In this document: piece by piece, positions 40,901 to 50,974 of the stretch
Layout of the letters: the number at the start of each line of letters is the position of its first letter
How positions within the stretch are numbered: position 1 is the first letter of the stretch
From: Ectocarpus siliculosus
Taxonomy: Eukaryota > Sar > Phaeophyceae > Ectocarpales > Ectocarpaceae
NCBI GenBank assembly: GCA_000310025.1
Contig: FN648498.1
Location: 850,099-914,098 of the forward strand
Reading direction: 5' to 3'
DNA length: 64,000 nucleotides
Notes under the pieces: model-generated
What the model was told of the DNA's origin: nothing
Database searches by the model: none
Seen by the model: only the letters and a program-made list of their open reading frames with translations
Program-made: the position numbers and the translations under genes

Positions 40901-41809
40901 GTTCAATCGCGGAGAGGAAGCGTTCCGATTGCCCTCTTGTGTAGCCGAACTGGGCCTGGCCAGCACGTTTCCCTCCCTCCACCCCCAACCTCAACGAAGA
41001 GGTTCCTGGCATGTACACTAGCATGGTTCTCGAGTTGTTCTCTTGTGGGTGGTCTTATCGCTCGATGGTCCACGAACAGGTGCCAGTCGTTGCCGGCCGT
41101 GAAGCCCCCCGAAATGCCGCATGCATTGATGGCCGGCCGAACGCGGTCAACCGTTCCCCGTTCGACCCTTGTCGTCCGTTCTGCACCACCTGTCATGTCC
41201 GTCGTTCGGGATGCACCAGTAGCACGTTTGACTCACTTCGCCACCTACGCCGCTTGTTCTGTTGCCGCTGATATGCATGGCTGCCGTGGTTGATGTGCGA
41301 CACATGCACGGACAGTGAGCGCGCTCTTCCGCACATCGCTGGCATGCGCCCCCCAGAAGACCGTGGCCGAGCCGGACGTGGACGTGGAGCCCCTTAGTCC
41401 GCGCAGATCAGCTGCTAAGGCTGCGTCTGAGCTGTCTCCCTTTGCCCGCGTCGTGCTGGAGCCTCCGACCCTCGTCTTGGTTCTTGACCAGACGCCGTCC
41501 TTGTCGGCCGTGACGGAGATAAGCAACACCGGTGGCATCAAGGGGACATTCCACGTTTGTAAGGATAGTCTCCCGGGCTGGATAAGCCTCGATGGAAGTG
41601 AGCGCGGAGAACTTGAACCGGGAGAGAAGGTGGAGATCGCCATTGTTATCGATGCGGCTGGAGCGGAGGCCGCTGCTAGAAAGGAGTCGAACAACGATAG
41701 CGAAAGTGACACGCATCGACCGGCTGCTTGCGCGGTGTTGCGTGTCGAGGTAGATGGGGGCGGTTCTGGGACTATGCTCCCGGTAGTTTGCAACCTTGGC
41801 GACAGATGA
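28943..41809 (+). CDS. Inositol polyphosphate 5-phosphatase, OCRL/INPP5B-like with ASH domain
   Basis: Exons: 28943-29096, 31897-32240, 33043-33880, 34670-34782, 35306-35425, 36070-36198, 36677-36846, 37322-37596, 38102-38202, 39263-39369, 39964-40086, 40416-40555, 41316-41809 (1035 residues, phase consistent). It should remove the 5-phosphate from phosphoinositides such as PI(4,5)P2. The catalytic domain starts near residue 434: LRVFCGTWNVAG, PPDVFVIGFQE, GYLGNKGAVAVRL, CVHMAAHREH, FWIGDLNYRI, CFPPSYKYIPGTKEYD, CPSWCDRVL and SDHMPVSALF, including the metal-binding and catalytic residues expected of the family. The ASH domain follows directly, ending LPVVCNLGDR. No RhoGAP-like domain follows, unlike animal OCRL. 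The first ~430 residues are disordered: two related YRGKLVVRTHRRL / RQGKVVIRSHRNL motifs, 13-residue AGSP repeats and nine 23-residue acidic repeats. A Gly/Lys-rich insert splits the catalytic domain. The first exon is uncertain; an ATG at 31884 could start a shorter form. Confidence 0.85.
29824..30783. mobile_element. Foldback element with inverted arms of roughly 330-345 bp
   Basis: In 5-phosphatase intron 1. The left arm runs from about 29824 to 30170, beginning CCTCCTATAGATAGTACTGG. The right arm, about 30455 to 30781, reads on the minus strand CCTCCTAGTACTGGAAGCCC and keeps aligning (TCTCCCAAGCCGCG, CATACTGAAGCCA) to its inner end. The loop is about 280 bp. No transposase frame is visible, so it is a non-autonomous foldback or large MITE. 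Confidence 0.8.
31000..31034. repeat. CTCTGTCTCCGT 12-bp tandem repeat
   Basis: About three copies of a 12-bp pyrimidine-rich unit in an intron of the 5-phosphatase gene. Confidence 0.75.
31150..31342. mobile_element. MITE-like element, relative of family A
   Basis: The left end GGCACCCCCCCTAGACCGCC followed by GTTCAAAGCTCGATT pairs with the right end AATTTAGCTTTGAAAATCGA then CCTTAAGGGGGTGCC as inverted repeats. The inner CAAAGCTCGATT block is shared with the 4533-4751 family, but the outer bases differ, suggesting a subfamily. It lies in 5-phosphatase intron 1. Confidence 0.7.
31360..31556. repeat. Tandem array, about 45-bp unit, four to five copies
   Basis: Repeats of a unit containing CCAACACGCACAGCA and GTCGTACCGAACATCGTGTAG, copies differing by a few bases and small indels. 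It is in a 5-phosphatase intron, directly downstream of the inverted-repeat element. Confidence 0.85.
31992..32145 (+). repeat. 39-bp coding repeat (13-residue AGSP motif), four copies
   Basis: Encodes AGSPASYIGSRSN and three related copies in the disordered N-terminal part of the 5-phosphatase. Confidence 0.8.
33202..33822 (+). repeat. 69-bp coding minisatellite, nine copies
   Basis: Each unit encodes 23 residues of the type VGASDKDSGDDSSSPTKREE plus three. Copies vary (SSS/NSG, KREEM/KPEEV) but keep frame. It lies upstream of the phosphatase domain, within one exon. Confidence 0.92.
39789..39911. repeat. 44-bp tandem repeat, about 2.8 copies
   Basis: Near-identical copies of CTCACCATGACCAAATTCTC followed by ATGTTTGTGGTTGTTTAC in the 5-phosphatase intron before exon 39964-40086. 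Confidence 0.9.
40087..40415 (+). other. Probable GC-AG intron in the 5-phosphatase gene
   Basis: The exon ends TACGATCAAAG and the next bases are GCGAGT. Using this GC donor joins YDQR to PEKKVRCPSWCDR in phase, as the family requires. The next GT (in GCGAGTT) would shift the frame against the acceptor at 40415. Confidence 0.75.
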
Positions 41810-42458
41810 GTCTGGGTGGGTTGCGGTTGTGGTTGGTTTTCCTGTTGCACGTTTTATACATATCATGAGGCCCTACATATTTGGAGTTGCTTGCGTGCAA
41901 AACACTTGAGACCAGGCTGTCCTGGGCCCCTAGGGGTGTGGGTTCACAGCCCCCCACGTTTCCGAACCATGCACATCCGAATTTTGAAACGAGCGTTGAT
42001 TCCGAAAAAGTCAAGCGTGAACCAGCGTGTAGCTTCAATTGCGGTTGGCGAGGACGCAGGTCAGCTACAGCTACATGCGATGTGTATGTGTGCGTATGAC
42101 ATAAATTTTGGTATCCTGTGGCTGGGCTACAGAACTGAGCGAAAACCGAAATGGTCGGGGTGAGATACTAGCTTGCACCTGATGCAGCCAGCAATCCGTC
42201 GCCGTTATTGGTTGACGCCCGTTGGAAGGGTGACAGCTCCACCGACAATCAGGAGGCTTGACTTTGAAGAGCACCGCTAACAGAGTATGTGTGGGGCTCG
42301 AAAACGAACACAACTGTATTGCCAGGCTGTATGCCGTTCGAAACTGTTTGTCTTCCGTTTACGCTTCGTTCTGTCAATCTGTCAATCAATGCGAACCAGA
42401 GCCGTTGGCATTGTCAAATGAAGTGTTTGTCTTGTGTGTGTAACGACCCCCAATCACT
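41810..42458. other. 3' flank of the 5-phosphatase gene
   Basis: Convergent spacer with no supported coding segment. It precedes two inverted-repeat elements. Confidence 0.5.
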
Positions 42459-42642
42459 ACCGTACGTGACACAAGATACCACCGATATAGAAGCTCGATT
42501 TCCCCACAACAGAATGAGCGGCAGCGCCTAAAACGGCGGCTTTCCGAAATCGTGAAGTTTCATCACTGTATCGTCTTCGTCGTGGAGTAATCGAGCTTTG
42601 AAATTAGGTCCAGGGGGTTTGGTATCTTGTGTCACCTACGGT
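42459..42642. mobile_element. MITE-like element family A, copy 2
   Basis: The left end ACCGTACGTGACACAAGATA and the right end GGTATCTTGTGTCACCTACG then GT are inverted repeats, and inner blocks with AAGCTCGATT / AATCGAGCTTTGAAA match the 4533-4751 copy. Its length is 184 bp and it is non-coding. Confidence 0.8.
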
Positions 42643-42938
42643 TTTCACAACCCAGGAGGCATCAAACTGGAGCGGATGTGGAATGTAGTGTAAATATTGG
42701 CAGTGGGGTGGCTGCCGACATTCGGAGCGGTCCTGGAGAAAAAGGAAAACCTTTGTGGTCGAGGCCAAATGCTTAGAATAGATAAATACATGAGATTCCT
42801 CCGCGACATGAACAGAGACAAATGTGTAAGATACCTCTTGAGAGAATTCGGAGGAAGTGTTTGAAGTGGCGCCAAATCTCGCTGTCGATAGCTCCGTTTA
42901 CATCAACAGGATGTGCCAAGGTATCTAGCGTTACCAGG

Positions 42939-43485
42939 GGAATATTCCAAGGGTGTGTTCGGTAAGGTATTACCGAAGCGTACCGACGGTAAATACCGCC
43001 GGTATTTACCATACCGAGCGTCTCGGTATGCTTTGGTAATATCTCAATACCTTACCGAAACTCTCGGTATACTTCGGTAATTTTTCAATACCTTACCGAA
43101 AATCTCGGTATACTGCGGTAATTTTTCAATACCTTGACGAAAATCTCGGTGTACTTCGGTAATTTTTCAATACCTCGCCGACATTCTCGGTATACTTCGG
43201 TAGTATCTCAATACCGGTATGCTTTGGTAATATCTCAATACCTTACCGAAAATCTTGGTATACCCTCTACAAATACCGAGGGTACCGGTACATGCTTCGG
43301 TCATATCTCAATACCTTACCAAAATTCTCGGTATACTTCGGTACTTTTTCAATACCTTACCGAAATTCTCGGTATGCTTCGGTACTTTTTCAATGCCTTA
43401 CCGAAAATCTCGGTACGCTTCAGTACCTTTTCAATACGTTACCGAGCCTACCCGTACCTTACCGAACACACCCTTGGAATATTCC
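42939..43485. mobile_element. Inverted-repeat element with a 41-bp minisatellite core
   Basis: Perfect 31-bp terminal inverted repeats (42939-42969 and 43455-43485) begin GGAATATTCCAAGGGTGTGT and end GGTAAGGTA. GGAATATTCC is itself a palindrome, so part of it could be target site. The core has about ten copies of a 41-bp unit carrying CTCGGTATACTTCGGTAA and CAATACCTTACCGAAA, whose TTCGGTA/TACCGAA pieces echo the termini. No transposase is present. It lies between the convergent 5-phosphatase and membrane-protein genes. Confidence 0.85.
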
Positions 43486-43746
43486 TCCAAATTTCAGTCA
43501 ATTCCGACCCCGGAAACAACGCGCGTTACGCCGATCGACTTGTTCAAGCGTGTTCTTAGCCAACATTATATCCTCGTCGCATTTCTACCACACACAGACG
43601 TCAACATTTTCCTAATAAGTACTTTTGGTATTTGGTAATCGTGACCAGCGCCACGATAGAGCCCGCTGCGGGAACAGGAGCAAAAAGATGCGCATGATTA
43701 TTGTTGAGAACCAGACTGCAACATAAAAACAGCACAAAGCCTTAGC

Positions 43747-44642
43747 CTACCGTCGTGCTTGAACGCCCAAGCCTTCGCAAACAATACATGGTGGAACATT
43801 CGCCGACCCCGTCATTTCCTTCCTGTCAGCTACCATGGCTGCTCTGGCCTCTGCCAAATAGTACTGGAGTTCCGTGAGCAATTCCAACACCGAGAATATC
43901 AGCGAAACTATCCCAATCGATACACCATCCTCCCAAGTCTCGGTGGAGAGGGAAAGAGCAAGAAACAGCGAGTCAACCACCAATGTCTCGCCAACCGCCC
44001 GCAGCATTACCCCCGATCTACGGGTTGAAGTGTCAGAGCCAGGGAGGTGGTGCCTATGAGGGCAGTAAAACAGAATGCGGCCGAGAGCACTATAGGGGTG
44101 GTGGAACACAATTCTATCGATCAACGATAGTCCAAATCCAGACTGTTCCAGTTGTTCCACCGGCGTATTCCCCGCCATCCCACACAATCTCATCAACGAA
44201 CTCGATTTTGAGCGTGAACCTACCGTGGCCCACATGATGCCATCCAAGATTGGCCATCGCAGGGCGGACGGCCGGATTCCCCACACAACACCACGAGCAG
44301 GGTAACTTCTCACCACGACAGGTTCCAGGATCAAGTCGTGCCCGCCGTTCAAAAATCTGAATACTGCCTCGAAGCGCTGGCCTCTAGTTTCATCGGTGCC
44401 GAGCAGAGCAAAGGGAACCCAACACAAAATGAGCGAGAACGCGACAAGCAACAGGAGCACGCGCTCGGCATCTGCTAGCACAAACACACCACAGCACGCC
44501 CACCATAACCGCCCACGACCCTCGAATGTCGCCAAAAGCAGCATCACATCGGTGACATCGTCGAAAATCGGTAGAAGGAAATGCCAGACAGCGATCAAGA
44601 AATCCGCCAGAGAGATTACCCACGGTTCTCCTCGTCCCGCAC
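43747..44642 (-). CDS. Multi-span membrane protein exon; possible C-terminal exon of the LRR gene
   Basis: Not a family I recognise. One open exon of 298 codons ends at 43747. Hydrophobic segments are near the start (ISLADFLIAVWHFLLPIF, then DVTDVMLLLATF), in LWWACCGVFVLADAERVLLL / LVAFSLILCWVPFALLG, and near the end (VVDSLFLALSLSTETW, then VSIGIVSLIFSVLELLTEL). The middle (about 110-190) is soluble with His/Arg-rich patches. The frame continues upstream to 44748, but the bases before 44642 (GGCTTTTTGTTTGCAG) look like a splice acceptor and give phase 1. That is the phase of the LRR exons, so this could be their last exon. Otherwise it is a single-exon gene starting at an ATG at 44691 or 44712. 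Confidence 0.55.
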
Positions 44643-45296
44643 CTGCAAACAAAAAGCCGCGCATTTTCCAGTCACTTGGTGAACTTTTCATCTGTCTGCA
44701 TGCAATTGTCATTACTGCAAGCTGCGGTATACTGAACCATGCATGCACAACTTAGCTCGTGACAGCGGGAATCGACCGCGGCAAGCTTTACATTATTACG
44801 AACGAATGAAGGTGCTGGAAAGAGAGATCGGAACGGTTTTAAACGTGAAGACAACAAAAAAAACAAAAACAACAAACGCTTTTACATGGTCTCATACCTC
44901 TGAGTTTTTCCTGCCACTGCTTGAGACTTCCTCCAGCCAACAGTTTCTTGGGAGTATCTGTTCGTTCAACACGCACCACAAAGCAATCGAGGGTCTCCAG
45001 AGGATGGCCACGTCACCAGAACATTCAACCCGAACACTGAAAGCAAGCTGTCGGGTGTAGTGTGGGCGACATGCATGAATGGTTGAATTCTGAGAAAGGC
45101 AGAAACTTCGTGATCGTCGCCACACGTCCTACATCCAGCAGGCTCCGGGGCACCTCTTCGCTGGGCAGATGCTCCATGTTCATCGCGTGAGCAGAACGAC
45201 CCTGGGTTGCTTTGAATTACAACATTTTGGTGAGGACCCACGTACATAATTTTGATGGAAACTGCCCCATTTGTTAGTTACTGTAGGAGCACTAAC

Positions 45297-48200
45297 CGAT
45301 GAGGTCGTTTTCGTACAGGCCGAGGTGCGTGAGGGCCCTAAGGTCGCCGAGCTCCTTCAGGATTGGGCCTGTGTGCAATGCGAACCGAAACAAGCATTGT
45401 CGTTGTGGAAGGGGACGATCTTCAAAAAGAAGCAATATTCAATAACGTGGATGGACTGTTTCGGCACAGACCGCTGCGCTCTGCTTCGTTTGCTGCAGGT
45501 CTTTCGCGCTGGGCTAGGCAAGATGGGAGCCCTTCGAGACTATCGCAAGGGAACTATCAGTTGTGATGTGACGGGTGTTTGGCAGACCGTTCTAACGCCA
45601 CTCAATACCTACACCTTTCGCACTTTGTGCTCGAAACGACCCAATCCACTGGGACTCCCAAACGAGTTATGTAGTGACCCTTGCCTTGACGGTACTCCCC
45701 CGACGTTCAGGTTGGCCCATTCATCTACAGGAGAGCTCGCGTCTTACCTAGACTCCACCAAAGATTGACTGCGTCCTCGAGATGTTTCAGATCTACTTTT
45801 GGTGGCCAATCCCCAGCAGCTGCCCAACCTTAGCGATCTACGAAAATTATTTGCTGTACCAGCAAGAGAACTGAGCGGCAACTTGACGGTCTTTCCTACA
45901 CTAGCAACGGAAGTCGGATCCCACCCAAGGCGTTCGTGGGATTCAAGTCGCTCTCGCGTGACACATACACTTACCGCTCAGCATGTTCTGGTTGAGGTAC
46001 AGCCTTTGCAGCTTGTCGAGCTGTCCTAGCGACATCGGGATCCCGCCTGCATGGTATACAAGTAGATGAATGCAAAGGGCACAGTTTTCCGCATGTCTGT
46101 CTCGCCAACGTGTGGGGTGACTTTCATTGTGGTTGTCGTTCTGTTCTACGGACATCTCAAACGTCATGACCTACCGTCGAGCCGGTTGTCACTGAGGTCG
46201 AGTTTCTCGAGGTTGCGGAGCTGTCCTAGTGATGCGGGGATGGAGCCTGCAGGTATTTACAGCAACGTGAAACGATGAGATCGGGCGGAGGTTGACTATT
46301 GTCTTCAAGATTTCGGTGGAGACAAAATGGCGGACGAATCCCGGCAACACGTCGATCAGAAAGCCATTTCACGTTGAAAGAATGGTTAGCCGGATGTAAA
46401 CTTTTCTCGATATGACCTCACCTGTCAGCATGTTTTTGAAAAGCCTGAGATCTCGGAGGACGCCAAGGTTTCCTAGCTCCGGGGGGATAATGCCTGCATC
46501 CGAGCAAAAAATCAGGTTGTAAGCTCCGCTCAAGTATCGATTCGTGACTAATTCTCCCAACGCGTTTTGGCAGAATCAATTTCTAGGATCGTAGAATCCA
46601 CAACTTCATAGAACCCCCCTCACCGGTAAGAACGTTGACGTAGAGTGTAAGCAACTCCAGCTTAGTCAGAGCTCCTAGCTCCTTCGGGATGCATCCTGCA
46701 CAGAGTAGTTCAAAATACTGAACAAGGTTGTAAAACATGCAATACCCTACTCGCCTTACGCTTGGGTGAGATAGATGTTTTAGAAGCCGCGAGCCTTTTA
46801 GATTGGATTTTATTGTTTTTCTGCAGGTTCTATCACGCCGGAGCTACGTATAGCAATCTTTGCAGAACCAATATCCAGTCTTGGAAAATACTATTCGCTG
46901 AGCGGTGGGTCACGACGAAAACATGTGAGTATTGAACATGGTAGTACCCAACGGACGGATTTTGGGACGAATCGCCAAAGCAAGGAAAGGTCATTGGCCA
47001 ATAAATATTGCCGCTGTGATGCTGTTGTTGGAGAACTGCGGTAAACCCTGCGGTGCTGGGAGCTGTAAGCGAGCTGAAGAGCTGATATTAGAGCCCATCT
47101 GTCTCCGCCGTAGCTCATGCCACGGTATTCTAGATCCGGCGAGAATAGCGGTCCAAAGATACCTGTAAGTTGATTGTCGCTGAGTCGCAGTTCCCGCAGG
47201 TTGCTGAGAGTCCCCAGCACCTCGGGTATGGAGCCTGCACACGGCATTCAGAAAGAGGGAGTACAGCAGGAAGAAAACGTAAACTGGATATCTCTAGAAC
47301 GCTTGCACCGCGCACGTGTTGGCGAGTAGGCCATTCCATTCCGTACTCTATATGGGCGGGACTGTAATCACTCTACTCGACTGTTGTTTGTTGGCAGGAG
47401 GGAGCCACCTCGACCACGTAAAGTTATGAACGAGTGGTCGAAACATATGTCCTAGAAGCATGTGTCGCGCTAACCCGCGTGTGGGTAGATAGGTAGAAGC
47501 TGCAATCTCCATCCTGTTTGGGCCAGACACAGTCCCAAGGAGCTGGAAGCTGTTTTAACCAACTGCAGAGTCTCTAAGGCTACGCCAGGTTCCGCACAAA
47601 AATAGGCGTTGTAAAAAGGAATGGCATGTATCGCAAACAAAATGAAACAACTCACACGTAGAGTAAGGGGTTTGAACAAAGCAACTTTCTGGGGGGGGGC
47701 GTAAAACTCCACAGAAAAAGCGTTCGTATAAATATCGTATTGAGCCATAGACAAAAAAAAACAAACTGTGCCAAAATAACACCTCTACATATTTTTTGCG
47801 TCGGAGAATGCCTTGATTCGCGTTCAATCTGTTTGTTGATTGAGGGTAAAGATGCGAAGAACGGCGGCGACGCGTCGAAGTACCAAGAAGATCCGGCACT
47901 CGGTCAAATTTTCGGTATGCTGCATGCATCTGCATACGGTTCACAAGAAAATCTGTAGAATCGTTTCTGGTTGCCTTCTGCTGCTCTCAAGGCATGCGAC
48001 GCCACTCACACACCACATTGTGAGGGTCTGGCACTTGCGTTTTATGGCGGCTTCGGACAGAATCTGCAAAAATACTGTGATGGGCCGTGGGTGTCCGGGT
48101 ACAAACTGAGCGCGGCGCTAGGGGTGCATGAGCCATAAATAGGAATCGAAGCGATCGGATGCTTTCCTGTTTGCCATATAGATGTGTCGAAGAGGCGGCG

Positions 48201-50974
48201 GGTATGCCGCATCCACGCCGAAGAGACTGCTGCTAGATTGCACGACGTGCTTTCCCCAGATGTCAAAACCCGGAGTTGTCAATTCAACTCCCCCAATATG
48301 AAGCAAGAAAAATATGCTGTAGCCCGAAAACGTGACTGTTATCACTCGTTACCCTGTTTACAGTATCGCATACCTCTCCTGCGACTATTTTGTGGGAACC
48401 GTTTGACGCTGTTAGCGTGTCAATCGCTTGTCTGGAAGAGAAGATTTGACCATTTACCGCATGTCAACCTGTGGTTCCCCAGTCCCCAGCAAGTTGTCAA
48501 AATACAGTATTACTGTCAATTCCCGGACAAAAGAAAGGACAGCATCATGGACGAGGAGCAGATGAAGGCATCTACATTCCGCGGTGATAGAGTAGAGTAT
48601 ACCTAGACCCGAGGAACCAGGCTACGCACAAACTGTACTCAGCTACCACTGTGAGCGGCGTGGCAGCTCTTTGCTTCTTTGACATTGTTTTGACACTTTG
48701 GAGCCCTGTGGTGCTTGTGGCGTGCTGTAGCTGTGGGCAACTGAAGCGCACGTTTCTGCGCAAGTTCACCAAGTCTTGCTTCTGGGAGATTGTACTCAAA
48801 TCGCGAAATGAGGGACATCGATCTCACGCTATGAGGCTTAAAATGATAATCGATGGGGTTGCTCGAGCTCCTTTATTTCTCCAAAAATAGGTAAATAGGG
48901 GGTTGTGTCTCCTAGGGCGTAGCGGGAGAGTGGAGAAAACGTGGTGCGCGGCAGTCGGCGGCGGCACCGCCGCGGTGTTTTCATCTAGCAATTTGATCTG
49001 TGAGAAAAAAGATATCGTTGCAGCAGAAAACAAACATCATCACGGAGCTCCTCGACACAGGGGACGGCGTGGAGCCTGGCGTAGCCTCGACCCTACGACA
49101 ACCAGCTTACTTGGCGAGGAGTGTGCCAAACGTGCCAAAAGTTCAAGGAAAATATAACATTTTCCCTCTACAATACCTACTCACCAACGTATTGGTCTTT
49201 CGATTGTTCCTTAGACGACGTGCAACCCAATGTTGTCAGAGATACATACCACGAAGCTTGTTGTGGGCTAGGGAGATATCCTGCAGGTTGCAGAGCTGTC
49301 CTAGCCGCGCCGGAATTTCGCCTGCATCCATCGTGACGCAGAAACAAAGTTATTTACCGCTTGCGACACTTTTCTCGAACATGTGGCCATATGTAGTTTC
49401 GAATATGTGATGGCCTCTCACCTACGCGGGGTGTGAGATTAAACAAGTTGTGATTGTTCGACAAACTTCATATTTTGCTGTGCAGGCCCTACATTCGAGG
49501 TATTGGGAGCTGTCAGCGAGCTGGAGGAGCTTGGACTGCACCACAACAAGGTCCTCGGTGAGAGGGGATAGAACTGATAAAAATTGTCTTCTAGGAACTT
49601 CACGCCACCATCAACCTTCTAGAGATCCTTGTCACCCACGAGGTGTTCTAGAACAACAGCTACACTTTGGGAGTATCTTACCGGTGAGCTGGTTGTTGTA
49701 CAGCGCAAGCACCCGCAGCTTGCTCAGGGCTCCTAGCTCCTCGGGAATGTTTCCTGCTCAAGTAGCACACCAGGAACACATGTCATCTCCGCGTCACCGA
49801 TAGCAAATTTATAGAACACCTTCTCACCTTCGCGATGGCGGTTGATGGTTGATGGTTGATGTTGACATTTCCCTCACCGGTCAGCTGGTTGCGTCCGAGG
49901 TGCAGCACTACTAACGCACTCAACTCCCCCAGCGTCTCCGGTATCGTCCCTGTGATACGCCAACCGCACGAATCGTTGGATCATTGCAAAACCAAAATGC
50001 ATAGAATTTTTCCCACGCAGCATACACATGCATGAGGATGCATTATTCTTCTCGTGCACGCCTCTCTCACCGGTTAGCTGGTTGTGGCTAAGCCACAGCC
50101 TCTCCAGCTTGCTGAGAGCCCCCAGCGCCTCGGGAATGGAGCCTGCAGCGAAAAACAAAATATTGGCCGAGCAAATGTCACCAAATGAGTTAGCATCTAG
50201 GACCTGGTAGTTTCTAGAAATCGGGAAGAAATAACAGGGTGTTTACCTGCAGACTGCTTGTTGCGCAGGGTGTAGCTGTAATCCAGCCCACGATTGTACG
50301 GCCAACATTCACTCCACAACAGCGAATATCCAAGCAAAGTATCTTTTCCACAGTCATGCTTGCCATCACCGACAGCGGATGGATTTCAGCCTAGCCTTCG
50401 ACCTCCCGGCCTACCAGGCCGTTGCCAGACGGCGCTGTGGTGGTGCATGTACCATAGCGCGACAAAGGTGTACATGCGCCCTGCAATATGCTTCTAAGCT
50501 GTACCGATTGTCCACCCACGAGAAGAACTTAGAGAACGAGAATGTCGACGTACTTTGCGGGTGGAGCGTGTTCAAGAAGCAGTCCTGTAGGGGGGAGTTC
50601 GTGGTGTCGATGAGCATAGACAAGTACACTAGCCGTACGCATAGCGTGCTGGTATTCAGGCATGGACCGCGTGTAGAATGCAAGCATGCGCGAAAATGAA
50701 CATGGTGTAGCTTGTTGTAAAATTTGCAACCCTACGAACGGCCTCATTCTGTCGATAAAGTTCTTGCAAAAGGTCAAGCACATCGTAAGGCAGCAGCACC
50801 TTGGAGGTTGTTGGCGGCTAGATGTACCTCCACAACGCGGCCCTGGTCGTTGATGTTGATTCCATGCCATTTCGACAGGTCTGCATCCGCGTTCCAGTTA
50901 CCATTGTTCTTCCAGTTAAACCCACCGGCCGCGTCATACAGGGCAACCAGTGCGTCACGGTCCGTCTGCGGCAT
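45297..50974 (-). CDS. Leucine-rich-repeat protein built from ten 72-nt LRR exons
   Basis: Exons in coding order: 50974-50800, 50142-50071, 49949-49878, 49753-49682, 49321-49250, 47234-47163, 46695-46624, 46493-46422, 46246-46175, 46046-45975, 45368-45297; the last exon is unresolved (possibly 44642-43747). The first exon encodes MPQTDRDALVALYDAAGGFN, WHGININDQGRVVEV and HLAANNLQG, the N-terminal cap of a brown-algal LRR family. Each following exon is exactly 72 nt, phase 1 to phase 1, and encodes one 24-residue repeat such as SIPEALGALSKLERLWLSHN then QLTG. Donors are mostly GTGAGR, acceptors TGCAG. Repeats fit plant-type GxIPxxLGxLxxLxxLxLxxNxLtG. LRR domains usually bind protein ligands; a recognition role is known for such families but only inferred here. 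No signal peptide is seen. Equal phase means exons can be gained, lost or swapped without shifting the frame. Introns hold a repeat element (47572-49090) and reverse-strand LRR exons. Confidence 0.8.
46827..46904 (+). pseudogene. Decayed LRR-like exon on the opposite strand
   Basis: After a TTTTTCTGCAG acceptor, 78 nt read SITPELRIAIFAEPISSLGK then YYSLSG, ending at a GTGGGT donor. Phase is 1 to 1 as in the true LRR exons. The start (GSITPEL) and end (LSG) fit the repeat; the leucine positions in the middle are lost. It lies within an intron of the minus-strand LRR gene. Confidence 0.4.
47519..47590 (-). pseudogene. Possible decayed LRR exon
   Basis: 72 nt in the LRR gene's strand read GVALETLQLVKTASSSLGLC then LAQTG. 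This has the length and spacing of an LRR but lacks the IPxxLG core and a normal TGCAG acceptor. It overlaps the end of the repeat element at 47572, so its resemblance may be partly chance. Confidence 0.3.
47572..49090. mobile_element. Interspersed repeat family B, copy 1 (short terminal inverted repeats)
   Basis: The left end AAGGCTACGCCAGGTTCC is mirrored at the right end (GGAGCCTGGCGTAGCCTC, about 49069-49086). Blocks inside match the copy at 55735-56605: CTGCAAAAC-type A-rich start, GATTCGCGTTCAATC, AAGGCATGCGACGCC, TGGCGTGCTGTAGCT and CTCGACACAGGGGACGG. A stretch of about 650 bp (roughly 48030-48680) has no counterpart in copy 2 and may be a later insertion. No transposase frame is seen. 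It lies in the large intron of the LRR gene. Confidence 0.65.
49486..49557 (+). CDS. Intact-looking 72-nt LRR exon on the opposite strand
   Basis: After a TGTGCAG acceptor the plus strand reads PTFEVLGAVSELEELGLHHN then KVLG, exactly 72 nt, phase 1 to 1, ending at a GTGAGAG donor. This is the standard LRR exon format, inverted with respect to the host gene (minus strand exons at 49250 and 49682 flank it). It is either an inverted duplicate exon, silent in the host transcript, or part of an interleaved plus-strand LRR gene. Confidence 0.65.

Noticed and set aside
43134-43638. Repetitive open frames within the 41-bp array
   Set aside because: Frames are open because of the tandem repeat. The composition is that of the element, with no domain.
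50240-50268. Possible mini-exon between the LRR cap exon and the first LRR
   Set aside because: Phase out would be 0, whereas every LRR exon needs phase 1. The cap exon joins the first LRR directly.
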